Numbered from the stretch's first letter, positions 1 through 9,794 are shown. The stretch is 64,000 nt of DNA from Pyropia haitanensis (GCA_008729055.1 SDUX01000008.1:1178001-1242000), one strand, 5' to 3'. The notes: generated by a model from the sequence alone, not told the origin. A program made the numbers and translations.

Positions 1-576
1 AGCTCCGTGGCGGTCCCCCACACGCCGACCAGCGCCGCCGCCGGCGTCGCGTACGCGCGGCGGTCCCACGCCCAGCACTGCGCAATCGCCGTGGCGGTGG
101 CGGCGGCGGTGGCGGCGGCGAGGCCGGCGAGCGCCGCCGCCACCGCGGCGGGCTCCTCCGCGGCGAGCGTCGCGGCCGCCGCCCACGGGTGGACCGTGTC
201 GGCGGCGGCGGCGGTGAGGGCGGCGAGGGCGGGGTGGAAGCGCGCCCACCAGCCGCGGAGGGCGGCGGCGTGGCGGCTGCCGAGGCGGCCGCGCAGCCGC
301 AGGTGCGCGTGGAGGAGGTGGAAGAGGTCCGCCAGCTCCACGCGGAGCGCGTTGTGGACGAGCAGGAGGGGCGTGCGGGCCCAGCCGGGCGACCGGGCCG
401 TGCCGGCCGAGGCGGCGGGGTGCGGCGGCACGGCGATCATGGGCATGGCCAACGTGGGTGGGGGGGGGGCGCCCGCGCCCGCACCGCCGGGGGGGGGGGG
501 GGGCGCAGGTGGCCCACCCGGCTGGCGGGCACGTCCACCCACACCACCCCGGCGGGCGCGCCCGCCGCGAGCGCCG

Positions 577-607
<31 letters not shown>

Positions 608-883
608 ACCGCCGCCCCCACCGCCGCTGCCGCCGCCGCCGGCACCCGCCGCCCCCGCCGCCCGCGGGCTCCACACCGGATCACTCGCCGCGCGCGCCAG
701 CCGCGGCGCCGCCGCCGCCGCGGCCGCCGCTGCCGCCGCCGCCGCCGCGCCCGGCGGCCGCCACAGCCGCGGCAGCGGCGCCCACCGGCGCGGCCGCGGC
801 GGCGAGCCGCCGCCGCCGCTCGCCGCGGCGCCGTCGCTGGCGCCGCCGCCCCCGCCGGGGGAGGCGGCCGCCGCGGCCGTGGC

Positions 884-919
<36 letters not shown>

Positions 920-1044
920 CTTGGCCTCCCCGCCGTCACGGCGGAGGGAGAGGAGCCGCGCGAGGGCGGGGGGGGGCCACCAGACGGGCGGGGGGGGGGG
1001 GGGGGGACTCGCCGCTCGACGCCGCCGCCGTGCCGGCGGCCGCC

Positions 1045-1075
<31 letters not shown>

Positions 1076-1587
1076 TGCGGAACGAGGTCAGCCGGCGGAG
1101 GGCGCCGCCAATGCCGCCGCCACCCCCACCGCCGCGACCCGCCGCCGCCGCCGCCGCCGCCGCGTCGGCCACGGCGCCACCGCCCGCCTCCGCGGCGGCG
1201 ACCGCCGCGCCCGACACGGTCTTGACCCGCCGCACCGCCGATACGGACCGCCGGGCGGTGAGGGCGGCCGCGTCGTCGCTCGAGCCGTCGCTGCCGGCGG
1301 CCGCCCCACTCGGCCGGTGGGAAAAGGAGGTGGTGCGTGCCATGCCACGGCCAGCGACCGGCGGCGCGGCGGCGCGGCCGGCGGTGGCGGCGGCGGCGGC
1401 GGCCGCCGCCGCCGCCGCCGCCGTCGCCGCCGCCGTCGCCGCGGTGCCGCCGCCGCCGCAACGGTCGGGCGTGGTCGGGCGGCTGCGCGACGCGCGGCGG
1501 CTCGCGGCCGGCGCGGCGGCGCCGTCGTGGGTGGCCGCCCCGCCGCCCGTGGGCGGCGGCACGCGGCCCTTGGAGGCGGCGCGGGCA

Positions 1588-1625
<38 letters not shown>

Positions 1626-2942
1626 CGCGGTGGCGGGGAGGCGGCTCTTGGAGGCGGACCGGCAGAGGCCGCCGCCCGCGGCGGGCGGCGCCGCCCGTGC
1701 GGGCGCGGGGAGGCGGCTCTTGGAGAGGGCCCGCACGAGGCCCATGACGCCGCCGCCGGCCGCCGCCGCCGCCGCGGCGGGGCCGTCCCCGCCGCCGGTG
1801 GGGCTGCGGCTCTTGGACAGCGCCCGGACGGGTCGGCCAGCGGGGGCGCCCCCCCCCACCCCGCCGCCGTCTGCGTCGATGGTGGGCGAGGGGAGGCGGC
1901 TCTTGGACGGGTTGCGTGGGAGGCCCGCGGCCGGCGCCCCCCCCTCCCCCCCCGCTGGACCGTGACGGTGGCGGCGGCGGCGGCGGCGGCGGGCGCCGCC
2001 GTAAAGGCCCCCGCCGGGCGTGTGGCCCGCGTCGGCGGTCAGGTCCGCCGGCGACGCGATGTGCATAAACTGGTCCGACACGGGCGCGCGGCCGGGCGGC
2101 GCGTTGGGGTCCGCGCCCCACACGCCACTCGCGTCGGCGTCGCTGTCGGTGGCACTCGCCCAGCTGCCGCCGCTGTCGCTGCCACCGCCGCCGCCGCCGC
2201 CGCCGTCGTTGGTGCCGCCGCCGTCGTGCGCGTCGCGGCTGCCGTCGGTGACCGCCGGGCTGTCGGTGCCGTCGGTGGGGTGCGCCTGGCGCGCCGTGGC
2301 GTCGACGGCGTCGTCGTCGGTGGCGGCCGCGGCGGCGGCAGCGGCGGCAAGGCCGGCAGCCAGGCCGGCCAAGCCGGCGGGCTCCCCCGCGGACTCCCCC
2401 CGGCCGGCGCCACCACCGCCACCACCGCCACTACCCACGGCGGCGGCGGCGCCAGTGGTGGTCGGTGGCGGCGTTGGCGCCGTCCCCTCCCCCTCTGCCA
2501 CCGCCGCCGCCACCGCCACCGCCACGCCGGCCGCCGCCCATGGCGCCCTGATTCCCACCGCCGGCGTTGGCGGCGGCGTCGGTGACACGGTCGCCCACCG
2601 CCCCGTCGTGGCCGGCGTAAAAGGCGTCGTCGGTAGCGGGCCGCTGGAGACCGTCGGCGGTGACGCTGGCAGTGACGAGCCGATGGTGGCGGCCGCAGAC
2701 GCCGCCGCCCGCCGGGCGACGTCGGCGGCCGCCGCGGGGGCGCCGTCAAAGAGGGCCAACGGCGGCCGGCCGCCGGGCGCGCCGCCGCCGCCGTCGCCGC
2801 CGCCGCTGCCACTGCCGCCGTCGCAGCTGTGGGGCCACGCCAACGAGGCGGGGGAGAGCGCGAACGAGTCGTCAGCGTCGCCGCCACGGCCCACCGGCGT
2901 ACCGCCAGCGGTGGGGATGGCGGGGAGGGGGGCGCGCGCCAT
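1..2942 (-). CDS. Unidentified low-complexity protein with repeated basic Ser motifs; C-terminus cut by the left edge
   Basis: I do not recognise this protein. From an ATG at 2942 the frame runs to about 1000 through Ala/Gly/Pro/Asp-rich sequence. Between about 1560 and 1915 it repeats a motif of the form R-[AS]-x-S-K-[SG]-R-[LVS]-P five times, 72-96 bases apart, followed by related Arg-Ser motifs. Such RxxS sites resemble targets of basophilic kinases or 14-3-3 proteins (inference). Two C-runs in the coding sense (plus strand near 968-976 and 990-1006) break the frame. A plausible continuation follows in a shifted frame (residues such as VVWVDVPASRVGHLRP), then a segment below position 446 with His-, Trp- and Leu-rich helices (VHNALRVELADLF, LRGWWARFHPAL). 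That last segment recalls a hemerythrin-like bundle, but the usual metal-binding HxxxE/D pattern is not intact. Joining these pieces into one gene is inferred. The ATG at 2942 has a fair context; an in-frame start further upstream is possible. Confidence 0.4.
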
Positions 2943-3966
2943 GGTGGCTTCTGTCTGGGGGCTTGCGTCTACGACGAGCGTCGCGGCGGCGTGGGGGGTC
3001 GAGCGGATGGGGGGGGGGGGGAGCGGCAGGCGAGGTGGACCGACGCGCTGCGGCGTGGAAAAGAAGCCACGCCGTCGTCGCCGTGCGGGACGCAGGCAGC
3101 GTGTGGGCGCGCGCCCCCGGCCGTGCGGCGGCGGCGGCAAGTCACTACTCCCGCTGTGTGTCCCCGCGGCTGTCCACTGGATGAATGCAGCTGCGAGTGG
3201 CGGGGGGGGCCGAAGCGACGGCGGAGAGGGAAGGCGAGCGCCGGTCGCGTGCGGCCCGTGGTGGGGGTGGCGGGCCCGCCGCTGTAGCGTTCCATGCCCC
3301 CCCCCCCCCCCTTTTGCTCTCATCACTCTCCTCCCAGCTCAGCGACCCGCACGGCTGTGGACCGGCGCCGCCGCCACGGCAGCCGCGTCGGGGCAGCAGC
3401 GGGCCAATGTTCCCGCCCGCTCCCGCCGCCGCCGCCTACACGGGCCGGGGGCGGACAATAATCACGACACGACGCCGCCCTCCCCCGGCGCTGCCGGCCG
3501 CTTTGTGTCCAATGTGCGCGGCGATCATCCCTGCATACAGGAGAGACGGAACGCTCCGGGGGGGGAGCTGGGGAGGGAGTGGGGGAGGAGAGGGGCGGGC
3601 GGCCGACGCTGTCCCGCCGCCCCCCCCTCCCCGCCCCCCTGCAGGTGTCGTGTCGCGCCGCCGCGGTCGCTGCGGGTCGGCACGCCCGGCACGCGGGAGC
3701 AGATGAAAAAATCGAGACGCCGCCGCCACCGCCGCCGCCGCCGCCGCCGCCGTTGCCACCAATGGGCTGGAAGGCAGCGCGCACAGGCTGTCGCGGGAGG
3801 GGGACAGCGAGGGAGGGAGGGCGCGACGGCGGGCGAGTGTCTGTCGGACAGCGGTGACGCTGTGGGGAGCGGCAAGGTGAACGCGGCGCTGGCGACCATG
3901 GCGGGAGGGGGGGGGAAGCGTGCCACGTGGAAACTGGAGAGAGGTGCCGCGCGCACATTGCAATTC
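2943..3966. other. Intergenic stretch left of the retrotransposon, no gene seen
   Basis: It holds short G- and C-runs and a CCG/CGG repeat near 3721-3755. Frames are open on both strands but carry no recognisable domain. It presumably contains the promoter of the minus-strand gene that starts at 2942. Confidence 0.4.
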
Positions 3967-4563
3967 TGTCTCGAATATTGATTCTTCCTGTAACCGGCTC
4001 TGTTTATTTTGTCGGTCGGCCGCGCGGGGGCGCGCGGTCTGGCCGCGGGCTGGCTGCCTTTGGCGCGCGGTGCTGTCTGCGTCTCCCCGCGGCTGCGACG
4101 CGGCGGCGCCCCCCTCTTCTGCGTTCGTGGCGGCCCTTCGCCCGTGCGTGGGTGCACCACGCACCGTCTGTCGTGGCCGGCGGCGAGGATGGGGGGTCGC
4201 GCCCGTTGCGCCCTCACCGGGGTCTCCCCCACTCCCCTCCGACTGCCACGCCCGCTTGGCGCGGCGGCCTCTCCCGGCCGCTGCATTCTTCCTCTCCTCC
4301 GTTGGCGCTGCTGTTGGCGTGGCGGCGGCAGCTGCGGTGACCGCGGTGCGCGCGCCGGCGGCGCGTGCGCACCGCAATTCGCCCCCCTGCCTCCACCCCG
4401 TCTGGCAGCGGCGCCCCCGCATGCACGTGTGCGCACCGGCACCCCGGCATCCTGCAAGGGGCACCGGCGCGGGGGCGGCGCGACGCGCCGCGGGTTAAGA
4501 CCCGCGGCGGGGACGGACCACCGCCGGCCGCACTGGCCGGCAGCGTCCTTTCTCCTCGCGCTT
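3967..4563 (+). repeat. Retrotransposon left repeat A1 (597 bp)
   Basis: It is a direct repeat of 8975-9571 at a constant offset of 5,008 bases, with no length difference and no base difference that I could find. It begins tgtctcgaatattg and ends cctcgcgctt. It should carry the 5' promoter and leader. In the + direction it is CpG-rich and ends with a short hairpin near 4488. Confidence 0.92.
4488..4507. repeat. Hairpin inside repeat A1 (copy in A2 at 9496-9515)
   Basis: An 8-bp perfect inverted repeat with a 4-base loop (CCGCGGGT-taag-ACCCGCGG) lies about 55 bases from the inner end of A1. The same hairpin is in A2. It could be a structural or termination signal in the element's RNA; its role is unknown. 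Confidence 0.6.
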
Positions 4564-4650
4564 GCCTGCCTGCTCGCGCGAGGCGAAACTCCCCCCTCCC
4601 GGGCACGCCCGTGGTTCCGTGACACGCTCCGCCGGCCTGGCCGGCGCACT

Positions 4651-5843
4651 ATGCCTGGTGACGCTGTCGACCCCCCTCCACCGGGGGCGGTCGCCACCAC
4701 CGCCGACGACGCCGCTGCACTGCGCGTGCGCCTCCAAGAAGTCGAGGCGCGCCTGTCGCAGACGCAAGGTGATCTGTCGGCGGCTCAGCAAACGATCTCC
4801 GCCCTTCATGCCGTCGCCCCGGGCGACGCGGGCGGCGACGGTCGAGCGTCAGTTGGCGCTGGCGGTCGAGGCGGCGCGCCGCCTGACGGCGGCGCAGCCC
4901 AAGGCGCCATCGGCCAAGTTACCGCCACGGGAGCGGCGGTTCCGACCGCCGCGGCGCCCCGCGGCCGCGCAACCGCCCGTTCCGTCGGCACCCCCACAGG
5001 CGACGACGACGCCCCACTCGGCGACGACGTCGCCGCCGACTACGTCAACGCGGACGACGGCGACCGCGCGTCGGACGGCTCCGGAGCGTGGGCCCAGCAG
5101 CGCTGGAGCGGGCACTTCAGCGACGGCCGGTTCCCTGCCCCGGGCGGCAGCCGCCCGAGCATCGACGCGGCCGGCGCGTACGACGACGGGTTCGACTTCC
5201 GTACAAGCTTCTCGCCTGACGACTGGCTCCAGTCGTTCGACATCCCACGCAGCGTCCTGCGAGCTGATGGCCTGCCCGTGCCGTTCACGCCGTGCGATCC
5301 CGTGCACGCCGCCACGTTCACCACAGGCAGTCGAGACGAGATCGAGGCTCGCCACCTCTACTGCACCCTCGCGTGGACCCAGTCGGCCTTTAACGACCTG
5401 CTTGCCGCGCATCACGCCGTCGGCAACACGAAGGAGCTCCTCGAAGAGCTCATCGAGTACCTCCTCAGCGCCACGCGCCGCATCTACGCGCTCGGCGTCT
5501 CACGGTACGACTACCTCGCGTTGCGGCAGTCCGAGCCGAACCTCGCCGACGCGTTTGCCCACGCGGACGCCGTTCCGCGCAATTCCCTCCGCGGCGACGG
5601 CGCGCGGCGGTTCATCTCGCGCGTCGTCAGGGCCGAAACTGCGGCATCCGCTAAACTGGGCGCCGCCGAGCGCGGCTACTCCTACCCGCAACGCGCCAAC
5701 CGTTCCCTCGCCCCGCCCCCCCCCGGCCCCGCTCCCCCGCCCGACGCGCCGGCGCCGCCGCGGGTGGCGGTCGAGGCGGTGGCCGTGGAGGTGGTGGCGG
5801 CGGCGGCGGCGGCAGCCGCGGTCGAGGCGCTGGCCGCGCGTAG
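4651..5843 (+). CDS. Gag-like ORF1 of the retrotransposon
   Basis: The ATG at 4651 opens a frame with a predicted coiled coil near residues 25-60 (ALRVRLQEVEARL...). An acidic and Gly-rich stretch follows. A globular segment (residues about 170-355) is rich in helices and aromatic residues (DDWLQSFDIP, EARHLYCTLAWTQ). This matches the usual place and build of a capsid-like Gag, but I see no diagnostic family signature. At a C9 run (5716-5724) the +0 frame continues as a long meaningless open frame. Allowing one missing C instead gives a Gly/Arg-rich RGG-type tail ending in TAG at 5841-5843, a common nucleic-acid-binding Gag end. I chose that end; it depends on the homopolymer correction. The alternative is a programmed frameshift into the RT frame. 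Confidence 0.6.
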
Positions 5844-5902
5844 CGGTCCCCCGCCCGCGCCGGGTTATCTTCCCCCCCGCCGCGGTCATCTGCCGAGGGA
5901 AC

Positions 5903-7906
5903 ATGGGCGGCCGCAACCATCGCCGCCGCCGGCACAAGCCCAAGCTGCCACGGCACAGCAACCGGGTCGTGCCAGTGTACGAGACCATGAAGGCCGCCCT
6001 GCCGCGTTGGCTGCAGCTGGGCGTGTCGTCTTGGGTCGCGGACACGATACGGGACGGGGTCAAGATCGAGTGGCGGGAGCAACCGACCCCGTTCCGCTCC
6101 CCCGAGTACCCGTTGAACAAGGAGGACACAGAGTTCCTCCGAGGAGAGATCCAGCGCGGGCTGGACAACGTCTACATCGAGGAGGTGACAGACCTGGACG
6201 AGATCGAGCAGCTGGTGTGCATCTCCTCGGCGTTCGTAGCCCACACAGCCCAGAAGCCCAGAGCGGTCTACGACTACAAGCACGTCAACTCCTTCACCGA
6301 CACCGCCAGCTGCAAGTACGAGACTCTACCGGAGCTGGCTCAGTCCCTGCGCCCCAACGACGCGCTGCTGACATGGGACGTCAAGGACGCATACCACCAC
6401 CTCACCTTACGCGAGGAGGACCGCACGTTCCTAGCGTTTCGATGCCTCGGCCGCTTCTTCAAGCCCATTACGATGCCATTCGGTCTGGCGCCGGCGCCGC
6501 TGACGTGGACCAAGGTCATGCGTCCCGTCGTCCAGCACCTGCGCGAAAAGGGCTTCCGCATGATGGCGTACGTCGACGACTTCGGCGGCGCGCCTCCCGC
6601 CCCGCCTGGCCTACCCGCAACTCAGGCCCAAGCTATCGCGGCGTACAAGATGGTGGACAACCTCTTTGGAACCCTCGGTTTAAAGATGCACCCGGTCAAA
6701 GGCACCCGCGACGGCCCCACGCAAGTACGGCTGCTCGGTCATCTCGTGGACACACGTCTGGCCCGCTTCCTCCTGCCGGACGACCGTGTGGACAAGCTCA
6801 CAGCCATGGCAGTCGGGCTGACACGCCACGCCACTGCCCACCGGCGGTGGGTCAGCTTCCGCGTTCTCCGCCAGTTCTGCGGGACCGCCGTGTCTACCAC
6901 GCTGTCCGTCCCGACGGCGCGCTACCATCTGCGCTCCCTCTTCACGGCCATGCAGCTCCGCAGCGGAAATTCCGGCGATGTCCGACTCGGCCGCCAAGCC
7001 CTACGAGACCTACTTTGGTGGACCAAGCTCCAATCCCACGCCGCAACCGGCCGCCCCCTTTGGCCGGGCGCAGTGTCCATGACACTGGACACGGACGCCA
7101 GCAGCGTGGGCTGGGGAGCCGTGCTGAACCAAGACACGGAGGCCCGCGGCTTCCACGGCCTGGACCGGAACGGGTTGCACATCAACTGCCTGGAGCTCGG
7201 CGCCGTGACCCGCGCTCTGGACTCTTTCCGCCACCTGATCCCGGCGGGTACCATCCTCCGGCTGCGCACCGACTCTATGGTGGCGCTCGGCGTCATCCAG
7301 GCGGGTTCTTCCCGTTCTCCCATCCTGATGGACCAAATGCGGGAGCTCCACAACCTATGCGCAGCCATGGACATACAGCTGCGCGTGGAGCACGTCTCGT
7401 CGGTACTGAACGAGTGGGCGGACCGCCTGTCCCGCGAGCACGACTCGACCGACTGGACCCTGAGCGCGTCGACCTTCCAGCGGCTGGACGCGCTGTACGG
7501 CCCGCACACCGTGGACCTGTTCGCGTCCGACCTGACCGCCCGGTGCGCTCGGTTCTACTCCCGCTGGCTGTGTCCGGGTGCGCTCGGGACGAACGCCCTC
7601 CGTCATCCGTGGACCGACGAAAACGCCTGGGCCAACCCTCCGTTCCACCTCGTGGGCGCCGTGATCCACCGCGTCCTGGCGAACAACGTGACGGCCACGC
7701 TCATCGCACCCGAGTGGCGCGCGCAGCCTTGGTGGCAACGGGCGGTCGACGGCTGCCACGAGTGGCAGCGCCTGCCGCCGGCGGACGGCGTGTACACCCG
7801 CGGTTCACGGTCGACGCCGGCGCCGTCCCCTTCATGGCGGACTGTGGTATTCCGCTTCGTGGCAACCCCGCCCTGCGCAACGACAACCAACGCTGGGAGC
7901 TCTTGA
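5903..7906 (+). CDS. Reverse transcriptase - RNase H - methyltransferase-like polyprotein (ORF2)
   Basis: The ATG at 5903 begins a basic N-terminus. The RT follows: LTWDVKDAYHHL carries the first catalytic Asp, and the YVDDF box near 6569-6583 carries the other two. RNase H follows from about 7081: TLDTDASSVGWG supplies Asp, CLELGAV Glu and LRTDS Asp. After it comes the segment VDLFAS...WANPPF (NPPF at 7634-7645), which matches the DAM-like methyltransferase module of DIRS/PAT elements and keeps the N-P-P-F catalytic-type motif. No aspartic protease or DDE integrase is present, as expected for this class. The stop TGA at 7904-7906 overlaps the ATG of the recombinase ORF. Upstream of 5903 the same frame stays open, so a frameshift fusion with Gag cannot be excluded. 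Confidence 0.9.
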   Translation: MGGRNHRRRRHKPKLPRHSNRVVPVYETMKAALPRWLQLGVSSWVADTIRDGVKIEWREQPTPFRSPEYPLNKEDTEFLRGEIQRGLDNVYIEEVTDLDEIEQLVCISSAFVAHTAQKPRAVYDYKHVNSFTDTASCKYETLPELAQSLRPNDALLTWDVKDAYHHLTLREEDRTFLAFRCLGRFFKPITMPFGLAPAPLTWTKVMRPVVQHLREKGFRMMAYVDDFGGAPPAPPGLPATQAQAIAAYKMVDNLFGTLGLKMHPVKGTRDGPTQVRLLGHLVDTRLARFLLPDDRVDKLTAMAVGLTRHATAHRRWVSFRVLRQFCGTAVSTTLSVPTARYHLRSLFTAMQLRSGNSGDVRLGRQALRDLLWWTKLQSHAATGRPLWPGAVSMTLDTDASSVGWGAVLNQDTEARGFHGLDRNGLHINCLELGAVTRALDSFRHLIPAGTILRLRTDSMVALGVIQAGSSRSPILMDQMRELHNLCAAMDIQLRVEHVSSVLNEWADRLSREHDSTDWTLSASTFQRLDALYGPHTVDLFASDLTARCARFYSRWLCPGALGTNALRHPWTDENAWANPPFHLVGAVIHRVLANNVTATLIAPEWRAQPWWQRAVDGCHEWQRLPPADGVYTRGSRSTPAPSPSWRTVVFRFVATPPCATTTNAGSS

Positions 7907-8943
7907 TGCGTCGCGTGGTGCAGCCAGTCGTCGCGGACCTACACGACCCCGCGGGCGCCGTTGCCCTGTTGCTGCAGGGCTACCGCCCCAACACGCACAA
8001 GTCCTACATGTCCAAGTGCCGCGCATTCTTCCGGTACTGCGCCACGCACCACCGCTCCCCTCTGCCCGCGTCGACCGAGACCATGATTGGCTACATCCTG
8101 TTTGAGCTGCAGCGCGCTGCGCTGGCGCCCCCGTCGCTGTCCAAGTACCTCGCTGCGGTGGCGTCGCTTCACCAGCTGGCGGGGCACGCTGACCCCACCA
8201 AGGACAAGCTGGTACAGCTGGCCGTCTTCGGTTTTCGTGCCCACGCCTTGGAGCACGCAGGCGGCGAGCTGGCGTTGCAGCGGATGCCGCTGCCAGCAGC
8301 CTACATCCTTCAAGTCTGCGACCTAGGCCTTTCCACGCCCGACACCTACCTGCAGCTCCAGTGCGCCGGCCTGGTCCTGTGCTACGTCCTGTTCAACCGG
8401 CCGGGCGCCGCCGCCTGCATGCGGCGCTGCGACGTGACGTTCACGGAGCACGGCATGGAGCTGCAGGTGATTGACTTCAAGATGGCACTGCGAACCGGCC
8501 GCGAGCGCCTGGCGTTTACCGTCCCAGTTGACGTGGACGCCTCCAAGCCCGACAAGGTGGCCACCCTTATCCGCCTCGTCGTCGCTCGCCACGACGCAGC
8601 CGGCCGCGAACCCCGCGCTCTCCTCTTTGCGGACCCAGCGCTCCCCGCGCCGGCGCGGCGCTTCTGGCTCGCCGCCAGGGTGACTAACACCTGGCTGCAG
8701 AACATCATGCGGCTGCTACCGCTTCATGTTCCGCTTGGTGGCCGCTACCAAGGGCATTCCCTGCGCAGCGGCGCAGGTACGGAGGCCTACGCGATTGGCC
8801 TCCCCATTCCCATGATCGCGGAAATGATGGGGCACGCGTCGATCGAGACGACGCTACGGAACTACGTCAAGACGCGGTGGCGGGCCACCGCGGAGGCCCG
8901 GGAGGTGCTGGGGAGGTACCTCCCCATCCATCTCCGACTTTGA
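7906..8943 (+). CDS. Tyrosine recombinase of the retrotransposon (ORF3)
   Basis: About 345 residues. It integrates the circular DNA form by site-specific recombination. An N-terminal SAM-like core-binding half is visible (NTHKSYMSKCRAFFRYC, ...YLAAVASLHQL). The catalytic half carries the first Arg in FNRPGAAACMRR (about 8395), the H-x-L-R box HSLRSG (His at 8755, Arg at 8764), the later His in MGHASIE (8833) and the nucleophile Tyr in LRNYVK (8863). The C-terminus ends just before repeat B1. Start choice: the ATG at 7906 forms the overlap TGATG with the stop of ORF2, a typical termination-reinitiation arrangement. An in-frame ATG at 7834 would add 24 residues and cannot be excluded. The frame shows no breaks. 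Confidence 0.92.
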   Translation: MRRVVQPVVADLHDPAGAVALLLQGYRPNTHKSYMSKCRAFFRYCATHHRSPLPASTETMIGYILFELQRAALAPPSLSKYLAAVASLHQLAGHADPTKDKLVQLAVFGFRAHALEHAGGELALQRMPLPAAYILQVCDLGLSTPDTYLQLQCAGLVLCYVLFNRPGAAACMRRCDVTFTEHGMELQVIDFKMALRTGRERLAFTVPVDVDASKPDKVATLIRLVVARHDAAGREPRALLFADPALPAPARRFWLAARVTNTWLQNIMRLLPLHVPLGGRYQGHSLRSGAGTEAYAIGLPIPMIAEMMGHASIETTLRNYVKTRWRATAEAREVLGRYLPIHLRL

Positions 8944-8974
8944 TGGCGCCTCTTCCCCTCGTACACCCTGGTTA
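8944..8974 (+). repeat. Retrotransposon repeat B1 (31 bp)
   Basis: It is identical to B2 at 9764-9794 (tggcgcctcttcccctcgta at its left end). It starts right after the recombinase stop and directly abuts A2. Confidence 0.9.
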
Positions 8975-9571
8975 TGTCTCGAATATTGATTCTTCCTGTA
9001 ACCGGCTCTGTTTATTTTGTCGGTCGGCCGCGCGGGGGCGCGCGGTCTGGCCGCGGGCTGGCTGCCTTTGGCGCGCGGTGCTGTCTGCGTCTCCCCGCGG
9101 CTGCGACGCGGCGGCGCCCCCCTCTTCTGCGTTCGTGGCGGCCCTTCGCCCGTGCGTGGGTGCACCACGCACCGTCTGTCGTGGCCGGCGGCGAGGATGG
9201 GGGGTCGCGCCCGTTGCGCCCTCACCGGGGTCTCCCCCACTCCCCTCCGACTGCCACGCCCGCTTGGCGCGGCGGCCTCTCCCGGCCGCTGCATTCTTCC
9301 TCTCCTCCGTTGGCGCTGCTGTTGGCGTGGCGGCGGCAGCTGCGGTGACCGCGGTGCGCGCGCCGGCGGCGCGTGCGCACCGCAATTCGCCCCCCTGCCT
9401 CCACCCCGTCTGGCAGCGGCGCCCCCGCATGCACGTGTGCGCACCGGCACCCCGGCATCCTGCAAGGGGCACCGGCGCGGGGGCGGCGCGACGCGCCGCG
9501 GGTTAAGACCCGCGGCGGGGACGGACCACCGCCGGCCGCACTGGCCGGCAGCGTCCTTTCTCCTCGCGCTT
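8975..9571 (+). repeat. Retrotransposon repeat A2 (597 bp)
   Basis: Internal copy of A1, same length, no difference seen. Together with B1 it recreates the right-end/left-end junction of the element. Confidence 0.92.
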
Positions 9572-9763
9572 CCCTCCCGCCCGCCTCTCAACGCTCAAGG
9601 CTGCAGCACCCCGAGGGTTTATGCGCCCATCTCCTCATGCGACCTGTACCTTTATCTCTCTGCCTTTCCTGTGGGGCCGACCTGCTTAGCGGGTCAGTCA
9701 GTTGGCGGCCCTGGGGGGCGCCTTCCTAGCCCACTCAAGGAAATATAGTAAATGTCACGTTCT

Positions 9764-9794
9764 TGGCGCCTCTTCCCCTCGTACACCCTGGTTA
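9764..9794 (+). repeat. Retrotransposon repeat B2 (31 bp), right end of the element
   Basis: Second copy of B1. The 192 bases between A2 and B2 (9572-9763) are unique in the window, AT-richer, and may hold the 3' processing signal of the element's RNA. Confidence 0.88.

Larger units (their letters stand above)
3967..9794 (+). mobile_element. Tyrosine-recombinase (DIRS/PAT-type) retrotransposon with split direct repeats
   Basis: The element is 5,828 bp long. Its order is A1 (3967-4563), gag-like ORF, RT-RNase H-methyltransferase-like ORF, tyrosine recombinase ORF, B1 (8944-8974), A2 (8975-9571), a 192-bp unique spacer, and B2 (9764-9794). B1 and A2 abut exactly, and the junction ggtta|tgtctc equals what would form if the right end (B2) were joined to the left end (A1). 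This is the split-direct-repeat layout known from PAT and Ngaro elements, whose circular intermediate is integrated by a tyrosine recombinase without target duplication. As expected, no target-site duplication is seen. The methyltransferase-like segment with an NPPF motif points to DIRS/PAT rather than Ngaro. All three ORFs look open, and A1 and A2 appear identical, so the copy is probably young and may be active. The spacer between A2 and B2 is unlike the textbook arrangement. Confidence 0.88.

Noticed and set aside
3525..4700. Long minus-strand frames over repeat A1 (and again over A2)
   Set aside because: They recur in both repeats because the DNA is duplicated, not because they are coding; no domain is visible.
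4009..8943. A single 1,644-codon open frame across the whole retrotransposon
   Set aside because: Its middle third is frame-shifted nonsense (Pro/Arg-rich) relative to the real RT frame. Only its ends coincide with the Gag-like and recombinase ORFs. GC-rich sequence leaves such frames open by chance.
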